In this document: in pieces, positions 1 to 11,800 of the stretch
Layout of the letters: each line of letters starts with the position of its first letter
How positions within the stretch are numbered: position 1 is the first letter of the stretch
Source of the DNA: Orientallactaga sibirica
Lineage: Eukaryota; Chordata; Mammalia; Rodentia; Dipodidae
NCBI GenBank assembly: GCA_036365145.1
Contig: JAEOAD010000013.1
Location: forward strand, 43,403,001 to 43,467,000
DNA length: 64,000 bases
Direction of reading: 5' to 3'
Notes under the pieces: generated by a model
Databases searched by the model: none
What the model was told of the DNA's origin: nothing
Seen by the model: the letters and a program-made list of their open reading frames with translations, nothing else
Translations under genes and position numbers: made by a program

Positions 1-2560
1 TCTGCCTCCCAAGTGCTGGGATTAAAGGCATGTGCCACCACGCCCAGCTAAATAAATACATTTTTTTAAATTTGTTTTTTGAATATTCTAATTTGAAGCC
101 AAGCATGGTGATACATGCCTTTAAAAAAATATTTATTTATTTATTTATTTGAGAGAAAGAGGCAGAATGAAAGAATGAGAGCCTCCAGTCACTGCAAACA
201 AACTCCAGATGCATGCGCCCTCTTGTGCTTCTGGCTTACATGGGTCCTGCAGAATCGAACCGGAATCCTTTGGCTTTTCAGGCAAATGCCTTTAAACACT
301 AAGCCATCTCACCAGCCCATGGTGTATGCCTTTCATCCCAGCACTTGGGAGGCAGAGGTAGGAGAATTGCAATGAGTTTGAGGCCACCTTGAGACTACAT
401 AGTGAATCCCAGGTCAGCCTGGGCTAGAGTGAGACCTACCTTGAAAAATCAAAAAATTCTAATTAATTATTTATTTATTTTTGGTTTTTCGAGGTAGGGT
501 CTCACTGTAGTTCAGGCTGACGTGGAATTCACTATGTAGTCTGAGGGTTGCCTTGAACTCCTCCTACCTCTGCCTCTCAAGTGCTGGGATTAAAGGCATG
601 CACCACCACGCCAGGCTCTAATTCATTTTTAAGCATTAATGATTATGAAAACTGAAGTCACTTGAAGAGAATTTACTTCAGGAAATTTTAGAGAGGGAAA
701 TACTGCTTTCATTTCTTCTTTGAAAAGAAATTTTAAATCTATACCATAATTTAAACATCTAAAAAAATTGAAATCCAGCTACTTTATATCTTTCTCAAAC
801 CTACTTTTTTGGGGGAATGCTTACTTTTTCCTTAGAATTTGTTCAATCTAAAGAATCTTCTAAGAGTATTGACTATACTGGAAAGGCTAGTAAAAGCTTA
901 AAAATGAAGTTAACTGGAGAAAATGACCCATAAAAGTAGATTTAGCATATAACAAACAGAAATATCTGTACTTAGAGAGATGAATAAAGAATAGGGGAGA
1001 GGAACAAGAAATATGTACACTTGCTGATAGACTCTACATTATTTAATATTCTGTGTGTTTTAAATGCATTAAATAATACCACCAAAAACTTTAAACATTT
1101 GTTATTGAACGTTTGGACCTATTCTCTCTCTCTCTGTGTCTCACTCAAATAAATAAATAAATAAAATATTTTTTAAAAAATTGGCTGAAGCCGGGCGTGG
1201 TGGCGCACGCCTTTAATCCCAGTACTCCAGAGGCAGAGGTAGGAGGATTGCAGTGAGTTCGAGGCCACCCTGAGACTACAGAGTGAATATCAGGTCAGCC
1301 TGGGCTAGAGGGAAACCCTACCTTGAAAAAAAAAAAATGAAAAAGGTCTGGAGCCAGGCGTGGTAGTACATGCCTTTAATCCCAGCACTTGGAAGGCAGG
1401 GGTAGGAGTTCCAGGCCAGCCTGAGACTACAGGGTGAATTCCAGGTCAGCCTGGGCTAGAGTGAGACCCTACCTTAGAAAAAAAAAAAAAAAAAAAAAAA
1501 TGGGCTGGAGCAGAGCATGGTGGATTCCAGGTCAGCTTAGACTACAGTGAAACCCTACCTCAAAAAAAAAAAAAAAATTATTTTAAAGGGCTTAGCAGTT
1601 AAGGTGATTGCTTGTGAAGCCTAAGGACCCAGGTTCGGTTCCCAGAACTCGCTTATATAAGCCAGATGCACAAGGTAGTGAGCGCATGTGGAGTTTGTTT
1701 GCAGTGGCGCACCCATTCTCCCTCTCTCAAATAAATAAAATAAATCTTTTAAAAATTTTAGAGAGCTGCAGAAAATTCTTACTCTTCCCCCCCACACACA
1801 CCTCTATCCCTAAACTCCCTCAGAAAACTTATACAAACAAAAAAAGTTAAAAACAATTGACTCCAGGCATGGTGCACTGGGTAATCCCAGCACTGGGGAG
1901 GCAGAGGGAGGAGGATTGCAACCAGCCTGAGACTATATAGTGAATTACTGGTCAGCCAGGGTAAGAGCAAGACCATAACTCCAAAAACAAACAAACAAAC
2001 AAAAAAAAAAAAAGCAATTGAAAGCCCTTAAATTTGTGTGAAGCACTTCAGTTCATTAATACATGAGAAGAAAATAAGATAAGCCAACTCTCACATTTTT
2101 CTGGGGTGGGGATGGGGAGCATGAAGGTGGTACTCAGTATCTTCCAAGTCAGAGAGTCAAGACCCTTGGAGAGAACACAGATACAAATGATAGTTAAGCA
2201 GTAATGCCAGGGAATAGCAGGGGCAGGAGGAACAGATTTTTTGTTTGTTTGTATGTTTGTTTGTGGATTTTTTTTCGAGGTAGTGTCTCACTCTAGCCCA
2301 GCTTGACCTGGCACTCACTCTGTAGTCCTAGGCTGGCCTCGAAGTCACAGCAATCCTCCTACCTCTGCCTCCCGAATGTTTGGATTAAGGGCGTGCACCA
2401 CCAGGCCCCGCAATCTTATCCTTTTAACAAAAAAAAAAAAAAAACCTTGAAATTTAGTAATTTCTCCAAATTCAGTACGTTTAGGGAAGGCGGTCCACTC
2501 TGTGCAAAAGAAGAAAGACTAAAAACAGAACAAGGGCACTAAGAAAAAAGTGCGGGTGAT
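1..2560. repeat. SKA2 intron 1: dense SINE block
   Basis: No exon is seen. B1 antisense copies lie at 1-49, 479-617 and about 2263-2409. B1 sense copies lie at about 1190-1338, 1352-1500 and 1864-2012, with a truncated one at 1504-1576. A tRNA-derived SINE in antisense (about 122-318) is inserted inside a sense B1, whose halves are 98-121 and 319-450. The target 'catggtg(at)a.gccttt' is repeated on both sides. A sense tRNA-SINE lies at about 1588-1755 and a truncated 3' tail at 1112-1180. About 620-1110 and 2030-2240 are AT-rich single-copy intron with nothing recognisable. Confidence 0.8.
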
Positions 2561-3300
2561 CGAACCAGCCAGTCCACGCACCTGAGGGAGCATAAAGCCC
2601 GCAGAGAGGAAGTGTGGACAGCCCCTAGGCTGGGGCGCCCTCGTCCAAGCCAGAGTCCTTGCCTGCCTGCCTGCCTGCCACCTCCCGCGGAGGAATGAAA
2701 GTGGCCACCCAAGAGCAGGGTGCTGTGCTCCAGAAAGGGGGATCGTGGCTCAGTCCCCATCGCTCACTCCTCCCTCACCCGAGGCTGACCAACGCGGGCT
2801 CTGGCCGCTCAGAAGTGGCGCGCACACGCCTAGCATCATCCCTCCTCTGACTTTTTGCAGCCCGCCTCGGACAAGGTGAGCAGCTCGGCCTCAGATGACT
2901 TCTCTCCACTCCCTCGCACTGGCTCCCCGCCCCGTGCACGCTTCATCCTCCCTTTCTCCGAGTGCAAACGACCTCTCTCCATCTCCTTCGAGGGGCTTGG
3001 ATGGACCCCGGTTCCAGTCACATTCGATGGGGAGGTGGAAACAGATAAAACGCGCTGGCTACCAGCTCCTTCGGGAATGTGGAGCAGAAGGCAGGGGGAG
3101 ATTACAAAGGCCCCACACCCTGCACATCTCCCGCCATTTCCCTCCCTGGTTTCCCGGATGTAACCCCCTTCCCCCGCGGCGGTTAAGAGAAGGCGGTGGT
3201 TGCAGCCTTCGGTGTAGGAGGTGGGAACTCGAATCCGGGTCCAGCCTTCGTCACCCCAGAGTTTCCGGCGACTCCGAATTGCGCCCCACCTTCTAGACCT
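2561..3300. other. GC-rich, CpG-containing single-copy DNA in SKA2 intron 1
   Basis: SINEs stop abruptly here, and base composition becomes GC-rich with many CpGs, as expected for the CpG island flanking the SKA2/PRR11 start sites. A short TGCC run lies at 2660-2683. Open frames on both strands here (for example 2855-3163 and 2895-3296) have no conserved start context or recognisable product and overlap one another, so they are read as chance ORFs in GC-rich DNA. An acceptor-like 'tttttgcag' at about 2853-2861 is followed by a 'gtgagc' donor at 2876, which would make a tiny cryptic exon. Nothing else supports it. Confidence 0.6.
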
Positions 3301-3355
3301 CTGGAGGGGGGGAAAAATTTAATTAGCCAGTAGGTTTCCTTGACTTGCTACTCAC

Positions 3356-3388
3356 CATCAATTCCAGCTTATCGACCTCCGCCTCCAT
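3356..3388 (-). CDS. SKA2: SKA2 coding exon 1 (spindle and kinetochore-associated protein 2), partial gene
   Basis: On the minus strand, 33 nt from the ATG (3388-3386) encode MEAEVDKLELM, the known SKA2 N-terminus. A GT donor follows immediately (GTGAGT-type, complement of 3350-3355), so the exon ends in phase 0 after 11 codons. SKA2 is a small subunit of the SKA complex, which binds microtubules at the outer kinetochore and stabilises chromosome attachment in mitosis. The remaining exons lie beyond the left edge: no exon matching FQKAESDLDY was found in 1-3300, which is therefore intron 1. In human this intron hosts miR-301a and miR-454, but neither mature sequence was seen here on the SKA2 strand. 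The gene is head-to-head with PRR11. Identity is firm despite the short exon because start, donor, position and neighbour all agree. Confidence 0.93.
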
Positions 3389-3459
3389 GTTGAATAGTTG
3401 ACATTCCTCAGACCGCGGCGGCGCTTAAGCTGTAAACCGCACCAGCACTGAGGGTCTCG

Positions 3460-3527
3460 ATTGGACAGCTGTCACTCAACGTCTCGCGCCCATTGGCTCA
3501 TCCGTTTCACCGGCGCCCGCCCATTGG
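3460..3527 (-). promoter_or_regulatory. Three CCAAT boxes upstream of SKA2
   Basis: ATTGG occurs at 3460-3464, 3492-3496 and 3523-3527 on the plus strand, which is CCAAT read in the SKA2 direction. Start-to-start spacing is 32 and 31 bp, about three helical turns, putting the NF-Y sites on one DNA face. The nearest box is about 72 bp upstream of the SKA2 ATG. NF-Y binding is inferred from motif and spacing. Confidence 0.7.
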
Positions 3528-3597
3528 CGGCTGGGTAACGCCTCTCCTTGTGAAACGCGCGTTCCGGTTGGGCAAAGACACAAAACGCAGCAGGTGG

Positions 3598-3694
3598 ATT
3601 GGCTGCTGACAAAATCTTTGTTTCCATTGGTTACCTGCTCTTTTCCACTTTCAATTTCACCGCACGGGCTGGGCAGATAAGAGTTTGCGATTGG
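3598..3694. promoter_or_regulatory. Three CCAAT boxes in the promoter centre
   Basis: ATTGG at 3598-3602, 3626-3630 and 3690-3694, spaced 28 and 64 bp. They sit between the two presumed start sites and could serve either gene. Confidence 0.6.
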
Positions 3695-3846
3695 TGTACT
3701 GGGAATAAGAACCAGCCAGTGACACGAACGCTTCCATCGCGCGCGGCACAGGCGCCGGGACACGCCTTCTTTTATCTCATGGCCTGCCCTCCCCTCCCCT
3801 CCATGTCCGCCTTCCCCTTGTTCATACCAGAAGCGCCTCGGCTCTG

Positions 3847-3945
3847 ATTGGCTAGAATGTGATGCTATCTCAGCCAATAGGAAGCCAGACTGGGCTTCGG
3901 CGTTATCAGGACAGCGAATCCTGCAGAGAGCTCCTCTATGATTGG
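3847..3945 (+). promoter_or_regulatory. CCAAT boxes proximal to PRR11
   Basis: ATTGG at 3847-3851, CCAAT at 3874-3878 and ATTGG at 3941-3945. The first two are 27 bp apart. The last lies 28 bp upstream of the CHR-like TTTGAA, a distance typical of NF-Y/CHR cell-cycle promoters. Confidence 0.65.
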
Positions 3946-3961
3946 TCCCTCCGTGACAAGG

Positions 3962-3974
3962 TTTCAATTTTGAA
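3962..3974 (+). promoter_or_regulatory. CHR-like element of PRR11
   Basis: TTTGAA (3969-3974) matches the canonical cell-cycle genes homology region bound by MuvB. It is part of a short near-palindrome, TTCAA-TT-TTGAA. It lies just upstream of the presumed PRR11 exon 1, about 65 bp before its donor. Function is inferred from motif and position. Confidence 0.55.
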
Positions 3975-3975
3975 T

Positions 3976-4039
3976 TTTCCTTTATGGCGTGGAAGACGCT
4001 ACAGCCCGAACTCCGTCTAATCCTCAGGCTGTTAGAATA
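3976..4039 (+). other. PRR11: PRR11 non-coding exon 1 (5'UTR), start approximate
   Basis: A consensus donor (GTAAGT, from 4040) follows single-copy GC-rich sequence just downstream of the CHR-like element, and no ATG-initiated PRR11 frame is present. The protein starts in the next exon at 8698. The exon's 5' end is not visible in sequence and is placed just after the CHR by inference. Confidence 0.55.
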
Positions 4040-4040
4040 G

Positions 4041-4465
4041 TAAGTGCAGGGACAATTGTGTTTTTTGGGTTTGTTTTTTTTTAACCTGGTCTTGCGTCTT
4101 CTGTTCCTGGGACTGTTATACGTAGGTGCCTATGGTATGAGGAGGTAGGGACTTCGGCTTACCTGGGAAGGAAGATGCAGTAGAAAAGGGGAGTTTGGGG
4201 TCTGGGTCGCCTGACACCATCCGAAACGAACCGTAATTTTATTTGGCATTCAGTAATATATGTTTTTAAATCCTTTACATCTTTGGTACTCAATGTGGGC
4301 CCACGGACTAGCAAATTGAAGGCTCCACCCAAATTTACTGAATTAGAATATACATTGTAGGAGATGGGAGATGCTCTTACCCCTTCTTACGCTCATCAAA
4401 GTTTGTGAAGGTATGTTTCTTCACGTGAGAGTATTACAATGTTCCTTGATTGGTCCTTGTGTATG

Positions 4466-4505
<40 letters not shown>

Positions 4506-7500
4506 AGACAATGACAGTCTCACTCGGCCCAAGCTGTTCTAAACTCACTATGTGGTTAAGTCTGTCCTTGAACTCATGGTGATTCCCCTACCTCAGCCTC
4601 CCCAGGGCTAGGATTAATGGCGTGAGCTACCACACCCAACACTTGATATAGGCTTAATACTGTCGTCAGACATTCTGTGAGAGTGTCAATTTTTTTAATT
4701 AATTTATTATTTTTTTCAAGGTAGGGTCTCACTCTAGCCTAGGCTGACCTGGAATTCACTATGTAGTCTCAGGCTGGCCTGAAATTCAGTGATCCTATCT
4801 CTGCCTCTACCACCAGCAAGAGTGTCAATTTTAAGTGTGTCCTTTTTGCTATATATTTCAATATTTTATTTATTTATTTGAGATAGAAAAAAAAAAAAAA
4901 AGAGGCAGATAGAGAGAATGAGCATGCCAGGGCCTCTAGTCACTGCAAACGAACTCCAGACACATGCACCAACTGTGCATCTGACTTTACATGGGTACTG
5001 GAGAATCGAATCTAGGTCCTTTGGCTTTGCAGGCAAGTAACTTAATTGCTAAGCCATCTCTCTAGCCTTTACAATATACTTCAAACTGTACTGGATGAAA
5101 CTTTCAGAGGCCTGTTATCTTTTCTGAGAAAACCAAAATGGAATAAAGCCATGTTTCATAATATGAAACCATGTTAGTGATAGGAAAGTGCCAGTAATAG
5201 TGCTGTGGTATTCAAGGTGAAACCAATTGAAGTAATGAAAACTGAATTAACTGAAGGTGATTTATAGGAATGTAAAAATGTGTTTTCCTAAGTTGGTAAT
5301 AAGATGCAACTGTCCTTGAAAGTGCCCCTGAGAGAGCGAGACCCTACCTGGAAAAATAAAAAACAAACAAACAAAAGTGTCCCTGAGCCAGGCATGTGGT
5401 GCACACCTTTAATCCCAGCACTCAGAAGGAAGAGGAAGGAGGATCATTGTGAGTTCAAAGCCAGCCTGCGACTACACAGTGAATTCTAGGTCAGCCTGTG
5501 CTAAAGCAAGACCTTACCTGAAAAAAAAAGTGTTCCTGGCCAATGATGTGGTTGGGGTTTTGTTTTTTGTTTGTTTTCTTTTTGGTTTTGTGTACGTGTC
5601 TTTGTTTAAACAGAAGCAGTAGTGACAACTCCTGCAGAAGACTGTAATTCTTTTTATTTATTTATTTGAGAGACATAGAGAGTGAGGCAAATAGAGAGAG
5701 AATGGAGGCACCAGGGCCTCTAGGCGCTGCAAACAAACTTCAGATGCTTGTGCCATATTGTGCATCTAGCTTTCATGAGTCTTGGAGAATTGAACCTGGG
5801 TCCTTTGGCTTTACAGACAAATGCCTTAACCACTGAAACATCTCTCCAGCCAGCAGACTGTAATTCTTATGCTATTATTTCTTGTTTCTTCTTACTTGAA
5901 AAGTATTGGTCCTTTTTTTTTTTTTTTTTTTTTTTTGTTTTTTGTTTTTCCGAGGTAGGGTTTCACTCTGGTCCAGGCTGACCTGGAATTAACTATGTAG
6001 TCTCAGGGTGGCCTCGAACTCACGGCAATCCTCCTACCTCTGCCTCCCAAGTGCTGGGATTAAAGGCGTGCGCCACCAAGCCCAGCCTCATTTTTTAATC
6101 ACATGAAGAAGTGATATGAAAAACTAAACAACTCCAGTTACCCAGCATCTAATAGAATTAAAGCATTTTCCTTAACTAAAAGACAGAACAATGGTTGGCT
6201 AACACTTAAAATAAAGGTGCTGGGCTGGAGAGATGGCTTAGCGGTTAAACGCTTGCCTATGAAACCTAAGGACCCCGGTTCGAGGCTTGATTCTCCAGGA
6301 CCCACGTAAGCCAGATGCACAAGGGGGTGCATGCATCTGGAGTTCGTTTGCAGTGGCTGGAGGCCCTGGCGCACCCATTCTCTCTCTCTCTCTACCTGCC
6401 TATTTCTGTATATCTCTCCCTCTCTTTCAAATAAATAAATAAAATAAAATAAAAATTGTTAAAAAAAAATAAATAAAATAAAATAAAGGTGCTTACTTGC
6501 AAAGCCTGCTGGTTCAGAATCAGTTCCCAAGTACCCAAATTCACAATGTAGCACATATATCTGAAGTTCACTTGAAAGGCAAGAGGCCCTGGCAAGCCCA
6601 TTCTGGCTTCCTCTCTTCTCTTTCTTTCTCAATCAAATTATATATATTTTTGTTTGTTTGTTTTTGTTTGTTTTGTTTTTATTTGTTTTGGTTTTGGTTT
6701 TTCAAGGTAGGGTCTCACTCTGGTCCAGGCTGACCTGGAATTCACTATGTAGTCTCAGGGTGGCCTCGAACTCATGGCGATCCTCCTACCTCTGCCTCCC
6801 AAGTTCTGGGATTAAAGGTGTGCGCCACCACGCCCGGCATTTGTTTTGTCTTTTTGAGGTAGGGTCTCACTGTAGCCCAGGCTGACCTGGAATTCACTAT
6901 GTAGTCTCAAGGTGGCCTTGAACTCATGGCAATCCTCCTACCTCTGCCTCCCAAGGGCTGGGATTAAAGACATGCACCACCAGGCCTGGCTCTATTTAAA
7001 AAAAAAAAAAAGTTAAAAACTAATGTAATGTCAGAAGAACAGTCTCTCTAGAGATAATTTAAATTTTTAAAAGCTGAGCCAGGCATGGTGGCCCACATCT
7101 TTAATACCAGCACTCCCAAGGCTGAGGTAAGAGGATGTCTGTGAGATTGAAGCAGCCTGAGACTACATAGTGAATTACAGGTCAGCCTGGACTAGAGTGA
7201 AACCTTACCTTGACAAACCAAAAAAAAAAAAAAATTAAACCTGGCTTTATATTTTCTTCCATTTTAGGGACACCTCTAAGATGCTGGTAGCAACTTTTTT
7301 GTAAGGGGGAGGTATTTTTGAGGTGAGGTTTCTCAAAATCCAGGCAGAACAACTCAAAAGGATTCTTTGCCTCACCTCCCCACACACACCCCAGTTTTGG
7401 TGTGTACCAGCATACCTAGCTACAACCTATTTCTTATTTTATTTTTTTTTAATATATTTTATTTATTTATTTACTTGAGAGAGAGAGAATGGGCTCGCCA

Positions 7501-8425
7501 GGGCCTCCAGTGTCCCTTGTGCATCTGGCTTATGTGGGTCCTGGAGAATCGAACCAGGGTCCTTTGACTTTGTAGGCAAATGCCTTAACCGCTAAGCCAT
7601 CTCTCCAGCCCTACAACCTATTTCTTATTCAAGGTAGGAGAAGAAGCAAAAAAGAAAGAAGGAAGGATCATGAAAAATAATAAAAATCACTAAAACAGTA
7701 GTTAAAAGAGCATGGAAGAGTTAATATATAGTGATTCATTAACTATATACTTAAAAATTGTGCACTTTGAGCTTTGAGCTAGGTGTGGTGGTTTACACCT
7801 ATAATTCTAGCATTGGGAAGCTGAGGTAGTAAGATTTGGAAAGAATTTGAGGCCAGCCTGGGTTAGAGTGAGCTTCCAGTTAGCATGGACTAGACTTAGA
7901 CCCAGCCTCAAAACAAAAAAAAAAATAATTGTGCACTTTTATATGTATATATTATTATGTAAAAAATTATTATTTATTTATTTACTTTTGGTTTTTATTT
8001 TATTTTTCTTTATTTGTTTGTTTGTTTGTTTGTTTGTTTGTTTGTTTTGAGGTAGAGTTTCACTCTAGCTCAGGCTGACCTGGAATTCACTATGTAGTCT
8101 CAGGGTAGCCTCAAACTCATGGTGATCCTCCTACCTCTGCTTCCCAAGTGCTGGCATTAAAGGCATATGCCACCATGCCTGGCTAAAAATTATTTTTTAA
8201 ATATTTTATTTATTTATTTGAAAGAGAGAGAATGGGTGCTCCAGAGCTTCCAGCCACTGCAAACAAACTCCAGACGCATGCACCACCTTGTGCATCTGGC
8301 TTACATGGGTTCTGGGGAGCCAAATCTGGGTCCTTAGTCTTCATAGGCAAGCCCCTTAGCCACTAAGCCATCTCTTCAGCCCTAGGCTGTCTCTCCAGCC
8401 ACCAAAAGTAATTTTTACAAATATT

Positions 8426-8472
<47 letters not shown>

Positions 8473-8692
8473 TTTGCAAGCAGAGAGAGAAAGAGAAGAG
8501 ACAGACAGAGAGAATGGACATGCCAGGGCTTTCAGCACCTGCAAATGAACTCCAGATGTGTGTGCCCCTCTGTCTGGCTTAACATGTGTACTAGGGAATG
8601 GAACTTTGGTCTTTAGACTTCCCAGGTAAGTGTCTTAACCACTAAGCCATCTCCCTAGCCTGTAAAAATTATTTTTAAAAATTTATCTACAG
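4041..8692. repeat. PRR11 intron 1: SINEs and unique patches
   Basis: Unique sequence lies at 4041-4460, 5100-5290 and 7620-7760. Antisense B1 copies: about 4468-4641, 4690-4815, 5912-6087, 6690-6838, 6843-6992, 8015-8185. Sense B1 copies: about 5385-5530, 7075-7235, 7776-7925. Antisense tRNA-SINEs: about 4861-5069, 5650-5852, 7445-7610, 8195-8400, 8418-8660. Sense tRNA-SINEs: about 6222-6470 and a degenerate 6488-6640. An ATTT run lies at about 8423-8476. No exon is evident. Confidence 0.75.
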
Positions 8693-8697
8693 AAACC

Positions 8698-8825
8698 ATG
8701 CCCAAGTTCAAACAACGAAGAAGGAAGCTGAAAGCCAAAGCAAAAAGTTTATTTAGGAAGAAAGAAGCCTCTCACTTCCAGTCTAAGTTATTTACACCTC
8801 CCCCTCCACCACCTTCACCAGAAAG
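8698..8825 (+). CDS. PRR11: PRR11 coding exon 2 (start codon)
   Basis: The acceptor AG is at 8691-8692, with four 5'UTR bases plus a C before the ATG (8698-8700). Encodes [19 protein letters not shown] onward to the first proline tract. Donor GTAAGG starts at 8826, and the exon leaves two bases of a split Arg codon. A tRNA-SINE ends only about 32 nt upstream of the exon. Confidence 0.95.
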
Positions 8826-11800
8826 GTAAGGCATAATGTGAAATACAGAAGATATTGAACATATTATATCTGGGGGAGGGGAGGGAATCATCATGGTTTA
8901 TTGTCTTTAAGTATGGAAGTTGTCAATAAAAAATAGAAGAAGATATTAGATCTGATCAGTAAAAGGTAGAGTTACCAGTTTAACAAATGAAAATATAGGA
9001 CACACTTTAGAATTTGAATTTCATCAAAACAAAAAATAATTTTTAATTTTGTTTTTAAATAACTTTATGTATTTATTTATTTGAGGGAGGAAGAGAGAGG
9101 TAATGGGCATGCTAGGGCTTCCAGCCACTGTAAAAGAACTCCAGATGCATACACCACCTTTTACATCAGGCTTACTTGAGTCCTGGGGAAATGAACTGAG
9201 GTCCCTTGGCTTTGCAGGCAAATTTCATAATTGCTAAGCCATCTCTCCAGCCCATGTGGTTAAGTCACATGCCTGCGAAGCCTAAGGACCCCGGTTCAAT
9301 TCTCCAGGTCCCCCGTAAGCCAGATGCACAAGGGGGCGCACATGTCTGGAGTTCGTTTGCAGTGGCTAAAGGCCCTAATGCACCCATTCTCTCTCTCCCT
9401 CTCTCTCTTTCCCTCTCTCTGTCTCTAATAGATAAATAAATAAAAATACATAAAGAAATATTTAAAAATATATTTTAGGGAGCCAGGCGTGGTGGCACAT
9501 GTCTTTAATCCCAGCACTCGGGAGGCAGAGGTAGGAGGATCGCCATGAGTTCAAGGCCACCCTGAGAATACAGAGTGAATTCCAGGTCAGCCTGGGCTAG
9601 AGCAAGATCCTACCTCGAAAAAAACAAACAAACAAAAAATTTAGGGCTGGACGGATGGCCTACTGGTTTAGGTGCTTGTCTGTAAAGCCAAAGGACCCAG
9701 GTTCAATTCCCCAGGACCCATATAAGCCACATGCACAGGGCAGCACATGCGTCTGGAGTTCATTTGCAGCGGCTGGGGGCTCTGGCATGTCTATTCTCTC
9801 TGCCTCTGTCTTCCTCTCTCTCTCTCTCCCTCAAATAAATGAATTTTAAAAATATATTTTATTTATTTGCAGACGAGGAAGAGAGAATGGATACATTAGG
9901 GCCTCTAGCCACTGCAAACAGACTCTAGATGCATGCACCACTTTGTACATCTTGTTTTATGTGAGTACTGGGTAATCAAACCCCAGATGTCAGTATTTCA
10001 AGCAATAGCCATCTCTCTAGCCAAGGGTCTCACTCTTGTCCATGCTGATCTGGAATTCAGTATGTAGTCTCAGGGTGGCCTCAAACTCATGGTGACCTTC
10101 CTACCTCTGCCTCCCAAGTGCTGGGATTAAAGGCATGTGCCACCATGCCCAGCTCACAATAAATAATTTTTACTGTATGTTCCTTAGAAATATGCGTCTA
10201 CTAAAATTATAGCTGAAGCTGGTTACACGCCTTTAATCCTAACACTGAGGAGGCAGAGGTAGAAGGACTACTGTGAGTTCCAGGCTAGTCTGAGACTACA
10301 TAGTGAATTTCAGGTCAGCCTGGGCTAGAGTGAGAACCCTAACTTGAAAAATTAAAAAAAAAATTATGGGCTGGAGAGATGGCTTAGCAGTTAAGGCATT
10401 TGCCTGCAAAGCCTGAGGATCCCGGTTTGATTCTCCAGGTCCCATGTAAGCCAGATGCATAAGGTGGTGCATGCGTCTGGAGTTCGTTTGCGGTGGCTAG
10501 AGGCCCTGGTGCGCCCGTTCTCACTCTCCCTCCCCTTTCCCTCTCTATCTTTAATAAATAAATAAAAATATTTTTTAATTTTTAAAAAAAGAATCTCTTA
10601 AAAAATTATGCCTGAGGGGCTGGAGAGATGGCTCAGCAGTTAAGGTGCTTGCCTGCAAAGCCTAAGGACTCAGGTTTGATTCCCCAGTACCCACATAAGC
10701 CAGATGCACAAAGTGGTGCATGCGTCTGGAATTTATTTGCAATGGCTGGAGGCCCTGGTGTGCCCATTCCCCCCCCTCTCTCTTAAATAAATACATAAGC
10801 AAATAAAATATTTTTTTAGATTATGGCTGAGACTAAGGAAATGGCTCAGTGGTTAAAGGTGCTTGCTTTCAAAGCCTGCCAGCCCAGTTTCAATTCCTAA
10901 GCCACCCACATTAAGGCAGGCGCAAAAAGTGCTGTGTTTGGTATTTATTTGTAGCAGCAAAAAACCCTGGCACATCCATACACAAAACACATACATGTGA
11001 AGAAAAAATACATTAAAATAGGGACTAAACAGTTGTCTCAATGGTTAAAGGTGCTTGCTTATGAAGCCTGGGTTCAACAAGTCTGGGTTCAATTCCTCAG
11101 TCACCCATGTAAAGACAGATACAAACAGTAGTGCAAGCATCTGGTGTTCATTGCTGGAGCTAGAAACCCTGGCACACACATGCAAATAAAATTTGAAAAA
11201 AATTAAGTTTATCACTGAGTATAGTAATAGTTCATCAGTAGTAGTACTAGGAAAACTGAGTTAGTAGGACTGCTAAGAGTTCAAGGCTAGCTTCAGCTAC
11301 ATAGTGACTTCCAATGCAGCCTGGGTTTGAGTGTGAGACCCTCTCTCAACAAAAAGCAAGATAAGCCCAGTGTAATGGCACACTCCTTTAATCTCAGTAC
11401 TACAGAGGCAAAGGTAGGAAGATCACTGTGAATGTAAGGCCAGCCTGGGACTACAGAGTGAGTTCCAGGTCAGGCTGGGCTAAAGTTAAACCCTACTTGA
11501 GAGAAAAAAACAAAAAAACAGCTAAAAGCTGGGTTTGGAGGCTCACACCTATAGGAAGATCATTGTAAATTAAAGGCCAGCATGGACTAGAATGAGATCT
11601 TGGATCAAAGGGGGGAAAAAGAGATAAATAAATAAATTAAATAACATTGGGCTGCATAAGTGGCTCAATGATTAAAGTTGAGGTATGCATCTAGAGTTCA
11701 TTTGCAGTTGCAGGAGGCTCTGGGATGCCTTTTCTCTCTTTCTGTTTGCAAATAAAAATATTTTTAAAAAATTTTTTGAGCTGAGTGTGGTGGTGCACAT

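Larger units (their letters stand above)
3389..3985. promoter_or_regulatory. SKA2-PRR11 divergent (bidirectional) promoter
   Basis: The interval between the SKA2 start codon and PRR11 exon 1 is free of SINEs and rich in NF-Y (CCAAT/ATTGG) boxes. Starts are at 3460, 3492, 3523, 3598, 3626, 3690, 3847, 3874 (CCAAT orientation) and 3941. Several neighbours are spaced 27-32 bp apart (32, 31, 28, 27). A TTTGAA CHR-like element lies at 3969-3974, close to the PRR11 start. Clustered NF-Y sites at about 30-bp spacing plus a CHR are the known layout of G2/M genes controlled by DREAM/MuvB and B-MYB. SKA2 and PRR11 are known as a head-to-head pair under a shared promoter, so coordinated late cell-cycle expression is the natural reading. 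Confidence 0.85.

Noticed and set aside
2836..3296. Overlapping ORFs on both strands and a cryptic 14-nt exon (acceptor at about 2861, donor at 2876)
   Set aside because: GC-rich intron/CpG island; no recognisable product and no independent sign of splicing.
1..3300. miR-301a and miR-454 (hosted by SKA2 intron 1 in human)
   Set aside because: Neither mature sequence was found by eye on the minus strand; they probably lie left of the window.
3476..3967. 163-aa minus-strand ORF and an 82-aa plus ORF across the divergent promoter
   Set aside because: They overlap the CCAAT array, have low-complexity composition, no known homology and conflicting frames; GC-rich promoters often lack stops by chance.
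8400..8480. Regular short repeats resembling an array
   Set aside because: Simple ATTT microsatellite in a SINE tail; no spacers, no CRISPR features, and the DNA is mammalian.
10368..10600. tRNA genes at the many A-box/B-box sequences
   Set aside because: They belong to dispersed SINEs with CT-rich and AAAT tails and no tRNA cloverleaf.
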